A DNA stretch of 64,000 bases from Colias croceus (taxonomy: Eukaryota > Arthropoda > Insecta > Lepidoptera > Pieridae). The notes below the pieces were generated by a model. It worked only from the letters and a program-made list of their open reading frames with translations. It made no database searches and had not been told where the DNA came from. The position numbers were made by a program, and so were the translations under genes. This document shows, in pieces, positions 24,901 to 32,154 of this stretch. Location: the NCBI RefSeq assembly GCF_905220415.1, contig NC_059549.1:10292001-10356000 (forward strand), given 5' to 3'. Position 1 is the first letter of the stretch. Each line of letters opens with the position of its first letter.

Positions 24901-26448
24901 ACATAATTGCATAACTACGAAATTGTGAGATCTTTATAAGTGTACATATGAAATAGAAATGAACTAAAAATGAATATCAATTTCGGTTTAGAGGCTTTAT
25001 TACGCAAATTTAGGTTTGGTCGGAATCTAGGTGCGATATATTTCCCTGTTTCCGTCCAACTGGGTTGCTTTTGCTTGCGCTGTGCTTGAGTGAAATTGCA
25101 TGCGTTTATTTCAGGTCATCATGGTCATCTTTTGGTGAAATGGATTTTAGAATTGGGCAAAGTAGTCAATGGGACATTCTAATTTAGTGTGGATGACCAG
25201 TGAGGCATTTTATGAGTTTGAGTTTGAGTAAATGTAATTTTAAACTACTACAGTCTAACATAGAGTTAGTTTTTGTTATTATAATAAATGCTCAAATATT
25301 ATTTAAAACTAGCGGTCCGCCCCGGCTTCGCCCGTGGTACATATTTAAAATATCTCTCCATGAGAACCATCCTCGTACTTCAAGTAATATAATAAAAAAA
25401 GAATTATCGAAATCGGTCCACGCGTGATGCAGTGAAAAGACGAAACGGGTTTTTACGAATTTCCATTGTATTTCTATTATCATAAAGTTGATTTTAGTAG
25501 AAAATATTTGACTGGTCGGAATCTAGCTACTCAGTGGTCGGAAACACGTGTATTTGTACTCAGTCGGTCGGAAAATGGTGCTTTCAGTTAATTTCCAGTC
25601 GTGACAGTTAAAATCCAAATTTAGGTAATAAAAAGCCAATATGAAATACAATTATGTGCATATTTTAAAATATTAGTTCGTAATCTTTCATAATATCATT
25701 TTTTCTTATGACCTCTAGAGTATTTAATTTATCTTTTAAAGGATTCATTTAGCCGTATCAATCAGTGGTCGGTATTCGGTGCCATTACGTTACTATTGTT
25801 ATATCTTATAACTTTGTGGTAATGGCAGTTATCATTTTATTCTCCAGGGACGGCGATAATACAAATAATATATATTACAATCAATTTCCACTTATACATA
25901 AATTAGTTGTTTAAAGCTGCTAATTTATTATAATGACATATTTTGTTAATTAAATGGGAAAAATAATACATCTACAATTAAGTCACCATTTTACTGAATA
26001 ATAAAGCAAGCAACATTTTTAAAGTACACATTGAATGAATTACAGAAATACATATATCCACTAACCTTTACAGAAAATATGTTCCCTGTGTGTCCTGTTG
26101 TTATATTGTGAAGTTGCTTATACCGAAAGGGATCCCACAGGATTACGTGAAGATCATCAGACGCGGAGGCCAAAACACTACGACGCAAATGCACGTATTA
26201 GTACACATTCTTTGAAATATAACGCACTCCGTAGATTATACAAATACTTACGATCCATCTTTACTCCATTCAAGGCAGTTCACACATCCCATATGCCCAT
26301 GAAGCTCGCTTTCTAGACCTAATCTGTCTATCATACTACGAGTCACAAGAAGTCGGTTCTGGAATTTACGACCAATGTCCCCGCGCTCCCGGGCCATGGT
26401 CAGCCCCAGCGTCCCCTGCATCCAGGCCGGCTCCTCTCTCCTCCCCAT
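6044..26448 (-). CDS. WDTC1: WD and tetratricopeptide repeats protein 1 (adipose orthologue)
   Basis: Complete gene, 12 coding exons: 26448-26252, 26177-26066, 21591-21413, 19199-18986, 17902-17776, 16949-16840, 15257-15027, 14685-14558, 14052-13808, 9154-8998, 8134-7966, 6874-6044. All junction phases agree. Residues 1-310 are WD40 repeats (ELHGHMGCVNCLEWSKDGS, SASDDLHVILWDP, GHTGNIFSVK), about 390-510 the TPR block (ANELVNRSNYSAAVELYN, SHFRLAKGLMDLKRA), 540-675 two more WD repeats (GHCNTTTDIKEANF, ATSGIEAVVRLWSPKSE). Family members are DDB1-CUL4 receptors and anti-obesity regulators in flies and mice. Conserved sequence ends at about residue 675 (mammalian protein 677), but no stop follows there. 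The exon-4 donor could instead be 18998. Start chosen as the Met before the first WD region. Confidence 0.93.
6190..6440 (+). repeat. Imperfect GT-rich low-complexity tract
   Basis: Mostly alternating GT/GC purine-pyrimidine sequence with larger imperfect units such as GTGTATATGAGTGCACTAGC repeated at about 6359 and 6390. Such tracts can adopt Z-DNA. Several long open frames in it are compositional artefacts. Confidence 0.85.
6441..6712 (+). repeat. 33-bp minisatellite, 8 copies
   Basis: The core TTCGAGCATGTGTGTT recurs at 6458, 6491, 6524, 6557, 6590, 6623, 6656 and 6689, exactly 33 bp apart, and the copies look identical. Because 33 is a multiple of three, frames without stops stay open through the whole array; five of six frames are open. 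Perfect homogeneity suggests recent expansion and likely length polymorphism. Confidence 0.95.
7345..7465 (-). pseudogene. Decayed partial copy of WDTC1 exon 11
   Basis: On the minus strand this intronic segment reads VESILNCVQLHKNK, close to DESILNCVQLHPSM of WDTC1 exon 11 (8134-7966); at the DNA level TGCAGTTGTACGCAGTTCA matches TGCAGTTGCACGCAGTTCA. A second weaker match (GATTTGGCTCCA against GATTTGGGGCTCCA) lies at the expected far end. It looks like a tandem duplicate of the exon that has degenerated, with insertions and no usable splice frame. Confidence 0.6.
7469..7652 (-). repeat. Lepidopteran short repeat family B, copy 1
   Basis: Starts ACTAATATTATAAAGCTGAA and ends GCGGGTGAAACCGCGGAGCA. 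Same family as 19274-19440, 22585-22783, 30026-30228 and 56825-57028, in the opposite orientation to the last three. Non-coding. Confidence 0.65.
8205..8369 (+). mobile_element. LINE 3' tail fragment
   Basis: Contains GTGGTTGCCTGGAAGAGATC, ATTAAGTGATAAGGCCGCC and an AATAAATAAATAAATAAA tail, a signature of 5'-truncated non-LTR elements common in Lepidoptera. No coding sequence is left. Confidence 0.7.
8376..8585 (+). repeat. Dispersed repeat family R, copy 3
   Basis: Third copy of the repeat at 1605-1803 and 5296-5485; starts GTGTACTAGTGTACACACG and contains a short duplicated CGCGTAACGGAAAAATGTTA segment as copy 1 does. Lies in the intron between WDTC1 exons 10 and 11. Confidence 0.75.
9215..9335 (-). 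repeat. Short repeat family D, copy 1
   Basis: Reads ACTACATAGTATAAAGCAAAG then TATGCTTACATGTTTAAAAC and CAACGGATTTTGATGCGG. Related copies: 14091-14283 (minus) and 29049-29150 (plus). Non-coding. Confidence 0.55.
9362..9460. repeat. Two (AT)n microsatellites
   Basis: TATATA runs at about 9362-9391 and 9429-9457, separated by a short repeated sequence CCTATATTCTATAT. Confidence 0.9.
9733..11714 (-). pseudogene. Decayed non-LTR retrotransposon (ORF1 and RT remnants)
   Basis: On the minus strand, 11714-11442 encodes an ORF1-like coiled coil rich in Glu, Ile and Asn, followed by a typical ORF1 fragment (NVIFTGFPES). From about 11000 down there is a reverse transcriptase: VTPIYKSGSNFEPGNYRPI, a stop codon (TAG near 10945), then FIDLQKAFDTVSHELL (10942-10622), a frame change near 10660, then GIPQGSILGPLLFLIYINNL, the catalytic YADDTRLF, and a C-terminal domain to 9733. 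The endonuclease and the first part of RT are missing. It is a Jockey/CR1-like relic inside the WDTC1 intron between exons 9 and 10. Confidence 0.88.
11937..12158. mobile_element. MITE with nested palindromes, hAT-like ends
   Basis: Ends are CAGGGCAA plus GGCGAACGCTACACGT on the left and the inverted ACGTGTAGCGTTCGCC plus TTGCCCTG on the right. Inside lie two further inverted pairs: ACGTCAACAAATATTATGAT against its complement, and GATCCGTCAATA against TATTGACGGATC. The CAGGG start resembles hAT elements, but I could not see an 8-bp target duplication. Non-coding. Confidence 0.65.
12400..12770 (+). repeat. Direct repeat pair carrying a TATATAAAA motif
   Basis: GATCAACATACGACTT followed by GATTTGGTATATAAAAC and a GAGTC-AGTTCG segment occurs twice, at about 12411 and 12675, around 265 bp apart. 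The TATATAAA box followed by GAGCCAACAAGTG looks like the promoter of an LTR or similar element, but no LTR termini or coding frame could be established. Confidence 0.5.
12957..12993. repeat. (TA)n microsatellite
   Basis: Uninterrupted TATATA run in the WDTC1 intron between exons 9 and 10. Confidence 0.95.
13565..13785 (+). mobile_element. tRNA-derived SINE, second family
   Basis: Has a tRNA-like B box (GGGTTCGATTCCC), then the body GTCTCGGTCTGGCAGGACA, AAGAAAATCGATCAGTGAAA and CCCACTAGGGGACATGGGAC. It ends about 25 bp outside the donor of WDTC1 exon 9 (13808), so it abuts a functional splice site. Confidence 0.8.
14091..14283 (-). repeat. Short repeat family D, copy 2
   Basis: Runs from TTACATAGTATAAAACAAAG through CAACGGATTTGGATGCGG to GCGGGCGAAGCCGCGAGTGG and GCTAGT. 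It includes the GC-rich end missing from the copy at 9215. Lies in the WDTC1 intron between exons 8 and 9. Confidence 0.6.
14405..14460 (-). repeat. tRNA-like fragment, probable SINE head
   Basis: Minus strand reads TTGGTACCTTGGTTAAAGTG and TACTGGGTTCGATTCCCAGT, i.e. A-box-like and B-box sequences about 35 bp apart. The acceptor stem and anticodon arm do not fold convincingly, so I call it a SINE fragment, not a tRNA gene. Confidence 0.45.
15290..15345. repeat. Perfect hairpin
   Basis: CGCGATCTAT-TACG-ATAGATCGCG forms a 10-bp stem with a 4-nt loop. It may mark an end of an uncharacterised repeat region between WDTC1 exons 6 and 7 (about 15280-16340). Confidence 0.6.
16133..16148 (+). repeat. 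Run of 16 G
   Basis: Uninterrupted poly-G in a WDTC1 intron (C run in the transcript). Length may be uncertain in assembly. Confidence 0.9.
16410..16692. mobile_element. Short TIR element, AACCGACTTC family, copy 1
   Basis: Left end AACCGACTTCAAAAAAA, right end TTTGAAGTCGGTT, so the termini are inverted repeats of 13 bp. The interior (GATTACTCCGAGGTTTCTGA, GGTGTCGAATTGGTCCCAT) is almost identical to the copy at 58604-58864. Non-coding, common in Lepidoptera from memory. Confidence 0.75.
17103..17329 (-). repeat. Short repeat family A, copy 2
   Basis: Reverse copy: ATACTAATATTATAAATGCG, then CTGTCTGTCTGTTACTCAAT, GGATAGGTTTTGTCCCGGAA and finally GATGCCGCGGGTGGAAAGCT. Same family as 5708-5912. 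Confidence 0.7.
17455..17678 (+). repeat. Short repeat family A, copy 3
   Basis: Begins CTAGCTTTCCGCCGGCGGCT and ends TTATAATATTAGTGTAGA. Diverged internally from the other copies. Followed by pyrimidine-rich sequence up to the donor of WDTC1 exon 5. Confidence 0.65.
18360..18508. mobile_element. MITE, PIF/Harbinger-like (copy 2)
   Basis: Starts GGACCGATTTCAATTCTTGG and ends CCAACGATTGAAATAGACCC, an imperfect inverted pair, with TTA before it and a mutated TAA after it. Related to 1920-2111 and 18789-18959. Confidence 0.65.
18789..18959. mobile_element. MITE, PIF/Harbinger-like (copy 3)
   Basis: Left terminus GGGTCGATTTTTCAATGCTT with GGATAAAACTTATTCGTCG, right terminus its near-perfect complement ending AAAAATCGGCCC; TTA flanks both sides (18786-18788, 18960-18962). 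Terminal repeats are about 40 bp. It ends only about 27 bp from the donor of WDTC1 exon 4. Confidence 0.8.
19274..19440 (-). repeat. Short repeat family B, copy 2
   Basis: TATACTAATATAATGAAGAG to ACCAGCAGGAGCACAG. It contains an internal inverted repeat (CCATTTATCGAGGAAGG against CTTCGATAAATGG) that the other copies lack. Confidence 0.6.
20396..20637 (+). repeat. Short repeat family A, copy 4
   Basis: Nearly complete copy from CTAGCTTTCCACCCGCAGCT to CTTTCGCATTTATAATATTA with the GACAGACAGACAGAG block. Confidence 0.7.
20639..20800 (-). mobile_element. LINE 3' tail fragment (reverse)
   Basis: Reverse orientation: TTATTTATTTATTTATAACA-CTTTATTGCAC, then GGCGGTCTTATTGCTGAGCA and CTCTACCAGGCAACC. 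Matches the 3' end of a common lepidopteran non-LTR element from memory. Followed at 20838 by a run of 18 T. Confidence 0.65.
21096..21270 (+). repeat. Foldable GC-rich ~170-nt repeat, copy 1
   Basis: Almost the same sequence occurs at 56424-56597. Ends pair (AAGCTATTTCATAGC with GCATGCAATAGCTT), GCGGGGAC can pair with GTCCCCG, and GTGTGGC with GCCACAC. A B-box-like GGACCGAATC lies near the start and the copy ends in a T run, as pol III transcripts do. It does not match a tRNA, 5S or SRP RNA I know. It could be a SINE-like element or a structured RNA retrocopy. Located in the WDTC1 intron between exons 3 and 4. Confidence 0.6.
21715..21770 (-). pseudogene. Decayed duplicate of WDTC1 exon 3 start and acceptor
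   Basis: Minus strand has TTTTCCAG followed by TTCCTCTTATCAGATAAT (FLLSDNLAT), parallel to TTTTCCAG-TTCCTCTCATCGGACATA (FLSSDIVAT) at the true exon 3 start, 21591. The copied acceptor would start an exon at 21755. Downstream the similarity fades and no donor with a useful frame is visible. Confidence 0.6.
22214..22431 (+). repeat. Short repeat family A, copy 5
   Basis: CTAGCTTTCCGGCCGCGGCT to TTTATAATATTAGTATGGA, with four GACA units. Confidence 0.7.
22585..22783 (+). repeat. Short repeat family B, copy 3
   Basis: CAGCTGTGCCGCGTGGTTTC to CAGCTTTATAATATTAGTAA, including CCTTCCTCGATAAATGGGCT. Confidence 0.65.
23440..24017 (+). pseudogene. 5'-truncated LINE: RT C-terminus plus 3' UTR
   Basis: The frame around 23579-23779 encodes the C-terminal tail of a non-LTR reverse transcriptase ORF (RLAKVKNSFMGQGILFYNKI, then KNPWRVVA stop). 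The 3' UTR has GGAGTTTCTTGCCGATTCTT and CGAAGAAGTCTAATTGAATA, ending in AATAAATAAATG and TTTGAGTTTGAG. A second copy of this 3' end is at 48785-48978. Confidence 0.8.
24206..25796. mobile_element. TIR element with internal GTCGG motifs
   Basis: Left end TAACGTAACGGCACCGG and right end (complement) TAACGTAATGGCACCG match over about 20 bp and continue as CCGAC on both sides. The motif GGTCGG recurs at about 24650, 25018, 25513, 25534, 25565 and 25766, clustering near the right end. Subterminal motif arrays are typical of transposase binding. No protein is recognisable. Confidence 0.55.
25310..25480 (+). repeat. Short repeat family C, copy 1
   Basis: CTAGCGGTCCGCCCCGGCTT then AACCATCCTCGTACTTCAAG and GAATTATCGAAATCGGTCC. 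Other copies at 30303-30473 and 38024-38180. Confidence 0.65.
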
Positions 26449-26893
26449 GGCAGTGATTTCTTCACAAACTTCGATAAATCATCACAATCTGAACGTATTA
26501 CTAACTACCTACGGCTCAATCTATTTATAGTTATAAGCATTTCCCGAGTCCTAACTGAGTAAAATACATAAGATTATGTACAGTACAAAGCTTTATAACA
26601 CTAAACTTCTATTTATCTAGTTTAAAGAACAATGAAAAAAGGTTTTTCACTTCAGAGATTTTCTTTCGAAATATGCAGAGCTGTCAAACAGCTGTCGTTA
26701 TTGCCAGTGCCATATTGTTTTGTATTTTACTAATATTGCTTGTCTATTCTTTTCAATTAATTTAACATTTTTAAATACGCCCGATTCGAGTTATATTTAA
26801 AATATATTTATAAAAAAGTGTAAAATTAACATTTTAATCTAATTAAGTGTTTAATTATAAATAAAGATTGTATTCAAAAGATTTTTTAGTTAA

Positions 26894-27849
26894 CCCTAGA
26901 AGCCTAATCTACGCCTGCGAGGCGTACACGATTTCGAATATCGGATGTCTCTTTTTAACGGTTAAAGCTAGTGCGTCGTCCTCTTTAGTTATCTCAGTGG
27001 TCAACGGGAGCTAGAGGACGGTGCCTGTATCATTAAGGTAAGTCCCGCCATTTTTGATTTATCGAAGTGTTGCACGCCTGCGAGACGTATGTTTAGGCTT
27101 TGTGTAACTTTCAACTAAGTGATGATAAAGATTAAGTGATTTTACTTTTGATTGTTTTTCGTGTATTTTATATCTTTTTTCGGCATTGTTCCAGTTATAA
27201 ATATGTTACGGTCAAATATATTCAATAAAGACGACATTATCACAATTTTCAACGGAGAAGACAGTCCTCACGAGGATTCAGATTCCAAAGTTGAGGATGA
27301 CCAGATTATCGACGACGTTCAAAGTGAAGACGAAAATTATGAGGTGTCTGAATTCGTTGCGTCATTTCAAGAATCTGAGCCCTCTAAAGAAACTAATCCA
27401 ACCATGAATGTCAAAATTAGAGTGTATATAAATGTAAAAAATCTGTGTATGGCGGGCACAAGGTGTATTTATGTGTAGTCTATTCCTAAAGTTAATCTAG
27501 TCCTCTAAAGACTGGTTAGTTGTAATGTTTGATCTAAAAATATATAATTAGCGTAAAAAAATTGATACTATATAAAAAAAATGTATGTTTTAGTTGATTT
27601 TGAGGAAGTTAATATTTTTGTTCCAATTTATGCATATTGATTTTTATGTTGTAAAAAGCAACTGTAATTATAGTTATAATTGATAACAGTGTGGTTTTAT
27701 TTTTAGTTTATTTCCCAAATTCAAATTTCCGCTTTATTAAAACAATAATAATTAAACAATATACCTAAAATAAGGGCTTTTATATGTGTACGCCTCTGAG
27801 ACGTATATTTAGGCTTTGTGTACGTTCTATATAGATTAGGCTTCTAGGG
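26894..27849. mobile_element. piggyBac-type non-autonomous element
   Basis: Termini CCCTAGAAGCCTAATCTA form a perfect 18-bp inverted repeat and are flanked by TTAA on both sides (26890-26893 and 27850-27853), diagnostic of piggyBac insertions. Subterminal motifs CGCCTGCGAGGCGTA, CGCCTGCGAGACGTATG and CGCCTCTGAGACGTATA with TTAGGCTTTGTGTA repeat near the ends. It carries only an acidic N-terminal transposase-like frame (next entry). It lies between the divergent WDTC1 and YJU2B genes. Confidence 0.92.
27203..27478 (+). pseudogene. N-terminal remnant of a piggyBac-like transposase
   Basis: A 91-residue frame begins MLRSNIFNKDDIITIFNGED, is very rich in Asp, Glu and Ser, and then breaks off in unrelated sequence. 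Acidic N-termini are usual in piggyBac transposases; the DDD catalytic core and Cys-rich end are absent, so it cannot transpose on its own. Assignment rests mainly on the surrounding TIRs and TTAA. Confidence 0.6.
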
Positions 27850-28188
27850 TTAATCCATAGATAGTAGACCATAGAAATAATTTTGACTTTTGATTTGACT
27901 GTTTGACAGATGGCATAAAAAATAAAAATTAAAAATAAATAAACGTGAAAACTGAAAAGTGAAGCTCTATTTTTAATTTTAATTGCTTGTAAGTTTTTCT
28001 TAATAACATTTTCCTATAACAATAATTATGTACTTACTTGATATATTATTCAAATTCAAATACATTATGGATTATATAAAATTCAGAACCTAATTTGATA
28101 CATAATTTTTTGCTTACCTTGTTCCTTGATAATAATTTTATTATTTTAATAACTACCTATTTATTTCTTTTCAGGCGTATAAACGAAG

Positions 28189-31100
28189 ATGGGTGAACGT
28201 AAAGGTCAGAACCATTACTACCCCCCAGACTACGACCCTAAAGTCGGGGGGTTGAACAAATTCATGGGCACGCATGCTCTACGAGAACGAGCTAGGAAAC
28301 TACACATGGGGATCCTTATTATAAGATTTGAGATGCCGTACAATATATGGTGTGACGGCTGTAACAATCACATTGGTATGGGTGTAAGATACAATGCAGA
28401 GAAAACTAAAATCGGCATGTATTATAGTACTCCGGTATATCAGTTCAGAATGAAGTGTCACTTGTGTGATAATCATTTTGAAATAAAGACTGATCCAGGT
28501 GTAAGTATGATATTATATAACTAAGAACTTGTTTGTATTTAATACGCTATTCTCAGTAACCACGGAACCGATTTGAGAAATTATTACACTGTTAGATAAT
28601 CCATTTAACAAGTAAATCAATATATCATCACACTAAGACCAATAGAAGTGGAGACATGCGGGTAGAACGCAGGGAACAGCATTATTTTAATAGTATTTTA
28701 TAAGAGAAAAAATAATGTCTGTCGTGAGTTGTACGTTGATGGAAGTATGCTGTAAATTGTCTCTATCATTGATCAATTTGACTTGAAACAAGAAGGGAAT
28801 TATTTTTGTGAATATTTTGGTATCCTTGTGTGATCAAGATTTGAAGTGTGTGTGAGAAGATGTATAAATTTATACCATCAAGTAGGTAGGTCTGACTTTT
28901 GAAGAAATTGCTTATAAAACAGACAAAACTTTAAAAATTCTCGGTTCAGACAATATATTTAGCTTTTATTTGTATATTTTTCTGATTACACATAAATAAG
29001 AGACATTATGTATGAAAACAATGTAGTGCCTTAATTCATTTATATGTATACTAGCTTACCGAAATCCGTTGTGTAGTTTTAAAGACTTAAGCATACAAAG
29101 GGACATAGGGACAGAGAAAGCGACTTTGTTTTATACTATGTAGTGATTTATTTGTAAAATTATTCTTTCAGAATTTAGACTATGTGATAGTATCTGGTGC
29201 AAGGCGACAGGAGAACAGATGGGACCCCACAGAGAACGGTCAGATTGTGCCTGAGACCAAGGAAACTCAGATGAAATTGTTTGATGATGCTATGTTTAGG
29301 TTTGTAGAATAGGTATTTTGGATTGAAGAATAGGTATATCTTTTAATGTAGAATTATTTAGTGATTGTCTTGGTTAAAAAGCTATAGTAGTCAGCAGTGC
29401 AGTTACTGTCTTATAAGAAAATGAATAAAAATTTAAAAATTATTTATTCAAATATTGTCTGCACTTAAAAATACTAAAAGAAACTTTTTTTTACACCGTT
29501 TTGCTTGAAAAGCACAGTAATGAGCATTCTAGATGCATTAAGAGCGAAACCTTATAAAAAAGCACAAATTGATTTACTTGTACCAAAGGCTTATCTATCT
29601 GCTACTGTATCTGTAAATTCAGTTTTGTTAATTATACAAAATAAAGAAATACACTTTTACATATTATTTAAAAATGTTGTTAATTAATTTACTTTTTACA
29701 GATTGGAACACAAGACAGGCGATGAAGAAGCTAGCAAACTTGATAAGCCCAGGCTCGGCAAACTTGTGGGACGAAATGAGAATGTGTGGAAAGATGATTA
29801 TGAAGCTAACTGCGCCTTGAGGAGGAACTTCAGAGTGAGTTATTTATTAATAACTATTGCGCGCGGTGAAAAAAAATTACAGTAAAATGGCAATTTATAG
29901 GTATTCTGAAGTGAATAAAATGGACGATTTATTTTATGATAAGTATAAAGTACGCTATATACAGTGGTGGACGTATAAATAGAAATACCTAACACAATGA
30001 ATGAGTCATCAAATTTATTTAATACTAGCCGCGCCCCGCAGTTTCACCCGCGTAGCTCCGCTCCTGTTGGTGTAAGCGTGATGAATGATGATATATAGCC
30101 TATAGCCTTCCTCGGTAAGTGAGCTATCTAACATCGAAAGATTTTTTCAAATCGGAACAGTACTTCCTGAGATTAGCGTGTTCAAACAAACGAACTCTTC
30201 AGCTTTATAATATTAGTATAGATTGGTGCATCAATATATTAGAGATTTAGCATTATTTTATATGATAGGTATAGAACACCGGTTTATGTAGTTTTATAAG
30301 AAACTAGCGGTCCGCCCCGGCTTCGCCCGTGGTACATATTTACGTTTTCTCTACATAAGAACCATCCTCGTACTTCAAGGAATATAATAAAAAAAGAGTT
30401 ATCGAAATCGGTTCAGCCGTTCTCGAGTTATGCGCTTACCAACACATTTTTCGATTCATTTTTATATAAGAAATTGAAATTGATTAATTTAAATTAAATG
30501 TTAGCTTAAATTCGGAAGTCTGATTTCCGAGTATTTGCAGTCTGGACAACAAATTAGAAACAGCACGGTTCGCGTGTTCCAAAGTCAAAACCTGTTGAAA
30601 TACCGCCAATATTTTTTTTCTACAAATATTTGCACCGTTTTTTAAACGTTCTATCAACATTTTCTGAAAATTAATTAACGTTGCAGTAAAAATAAGAGTA
30701 AAAGTAAGAGTTGTGACCCATCAACTAGGAAAATAATTTTTAGATTACAAAAACTGGAGTTTAACAGGAAAATTGCAAATCATTTAGTGTTTGATAAAAA
30801 TGTATTCAATGCTATAGTCTATTTCAAAAACACGGTAGTTCTGATCAAGTGCCTAAAAAAGCTCGACCATGAAAAACCACTGCTCGCGACTCACGAGGAT
30901 AGGTAAATGATTGTTTTGGCAAAGTTTTGGAAAAAACCTAACCTTCGTTTTTCCCGTTGTTTCTTATAGATAAACGTTTGTAGTTGATTGTATGGATTTT
31001 TTTTTTCGCTTGTAGATGAGCGGAAAGAATATTAAAATATATTTTATTTTAAGCAATTTTATTTCCAAATAAAATACGATTACTACAAACATTAAAAATG

Positions 31101-32093
31101 ACTGATAAATTGTCCTAGAGATTTGTAGTGGAAAAATATTCGTAATTTCGACAAATCGTAAGTTATTAAGATAAATTGACTCGACTATCGATTTTTATCG
31201 ATTAACCGCATTCAATCATTTTCTGGCTAACTATAAAAGAATATTTATCCAGTACATACCTCTCAGGACCGTTTATCAGTCATTTTTACCATTTGCAGTT
31301 GTCGTAAAACCTTCGATTAAGAAGTTATTGAGATTATATGTTTAGAAAATCGATTCATTCGATTATTCGAAAGCAATCAATTTCTGACTGACTACAAACA
31401 AATACTTTCCACTACAAACCTCTAGAACCAGTTATCAGTCATTTTTAACGTTTGTTTTGTAAGCTCGCTGTAAAGTGTTCGAAACGTCGGGATTTAATAG
31501 GTATTGATTATTTAAAAAAATTGCCTAAAATTGCGTTATCAAATCTTTTAATGTTAAACAAAAAATATCTATTTTCTTTTGTCTCATAACACCATTTATT
31601 TTTATTGTTTCAGAAACGCAGAAAAGAACTAGAAGAATCTGCGATCAACGACGGCTTGCTACTCGCTAGATCTTCTCTCGATATAAATCTTTTACCAGAA
31701 AACGAAGACGATAGGAACATGGCGGCCCTCCTCGCGCTTAGACCTTCTAGAAGTATAGAAGAGAAACAGACTGTGACAAGGCATAAAATCTTAAACGCGC
31801 CAGCCCTGCCGAGTTCTAGTGGCCTTCTTACGAGCTTTGGAGGTTTAAAGAAGGAAGAATCGCTAAGTAAACAGGCTGTTTTGACAAGAAATGCGCTAGG
31901 GGTGGTAGTTAAGAGAAATAAAGTGGAAGTTAAAGATTTAAAAGAGGAAAATTTTTTAAATAGTAATGACAAAGATGATAAAAATAGTGCAGAAGTTGAA
32001 GGTAAAGTTACCAAGAGTAAAGAAGATGTAGAAAGTAATAAGAAATTGTCTTTGGTTGGTGATTATAGTTCTAGTGGAGAAAATTCTGACTGA
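28189..32093 (+). CDS. YJU2B: YJU2B/CCDC130 splicing factor
   Basis: Complete, 350 residues in four coding exons: 28189-28500, 29172-29299, 29702-29834, 31614-32093; phases 0, 2, 0 join correctly. The YJU2/CWC16 family acts in the spliceosome around catalytic activation, in the nucleus. Residues 1-150 are highly conserved: MGERKGQNHYYPPDYDP, ARKLHMGILIIRFEMPYNIW and a four-Cys zinc site C55xxC58 ... C90xxC93 (WCDGC, KCHLC). Residues 120-190 contain SGARRQENRW, AMFRLEHKTGDEEASK and NVWKDDYEANCALRRNFR. The C-terminal 160 residues are Lys/Glu/Ser-rich and probably disordered, ending GDYSSSGENSD like other family members. Slightly shorter than the human protein (396). The start is the only Met fitting the conserved N-terminus. 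Confidence 0.96.
28537..28675 (-). repeat. Degenerate repeat family B copy
   Basis: Diverged text (AACCACGGAACCGATTTGAG, ACTAAGACCAATAGAAGTGG, GCGGGTAGAACGCAGGGA) corresponding to family B, directly behind the donor of YJU2B exon 1. Confidence 0.5.
29049..29150 (+). repeat. Short repeat family D, copy 3
   Basis: CTAGCTTACCGAAATCCGTT to ACTTTGTTTTATACTATGTA; forward copy of the repeat at 9215 and 14091. It ends close to the acceptor of YJU2B exon 2 (29172). Confidence 0.6.
30026..30228 (+). repeat. Short repeat family B, copy 4
   Basis: CTAGCCGCGCCCCGCAGTTT to TATAATATTAGTATAGATTG in the third YJU2B intron. Confidence 0.65.
30303..30473 (+). repeat. Short repeat family C, copy 2
   Basis: CTAGCGGTCCGCCCCGGCTT to GATTCATTTTTATATAAGAA; complete compared with the copy at 25310. 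Confidence 0.7.
31075..31470. repeat. Three copies of a ~60-bp motif, one inverted
   Basis: TATCAGTCATTTTTAACGTTT preceded by ACTACAAACCTCTAGAACC appears at about 31397-31455, a diverged copy at about 31245-31305, and an inverted copy at about 31080-31140 (AAAAATGACTGATAAATT, CCTAGAGATTTGTAGTGG). The arrangement in the YJU2B third intron suggests a decayed element. Confidence 0.6.
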
Positions 32094-32154
32094 AAGTTTG
32101 TGCCGTTTATTTAACTCAACTCAAACTCAATACTAAGGGTATTAGTATAATATA

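Larger units (their letters stand above)
23026..25860. mobile_element. Large composite element with 34-bp TIRs
   Basis: The left end (23026-23061) GATAACGCCGTCCC-GGAGAATAAAATGATAACTGC pairs with the right end (25825-25860); rc of the right end reads CGCCGTCCCTGGAGAATAAA. Inside are a LINE 3' fragment (23440-24017), a second TIR element (24206-25796) and a family C repeat. No transposase was recognised, so this is a non-autonomous element that received later insertions. It sits in the first long WDTC1 intron (between exons 2 and 3). Confidence 0.6.
26449..28188. promoter_or_regulatory. Divergent upstream region of WDTC1 and YJU2B
   Basis: WDTC1 begins at 26448 on the minus strand and YJU2B at 28189 on the plus strand. 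The YJU2B coding exon opens with an acceptor (TTTTCAG, exon from 28175), so a 5' UTR exon is expected upstream; TTGCTT-GTAAGT at 27983-27994 is a fitting donor. Without the piggyBac-type insertion the two genes would be only about 780 bp apart, suggesting an ancestral bidirectional promoter. No TATA box is obvious. Confidence 0.5.

Noticed and set aside
31610..32014. Ser/Leu-rich minus-strand frame of 134 codons
   Set aside because: Exact antisense of the last YJU2B exon.
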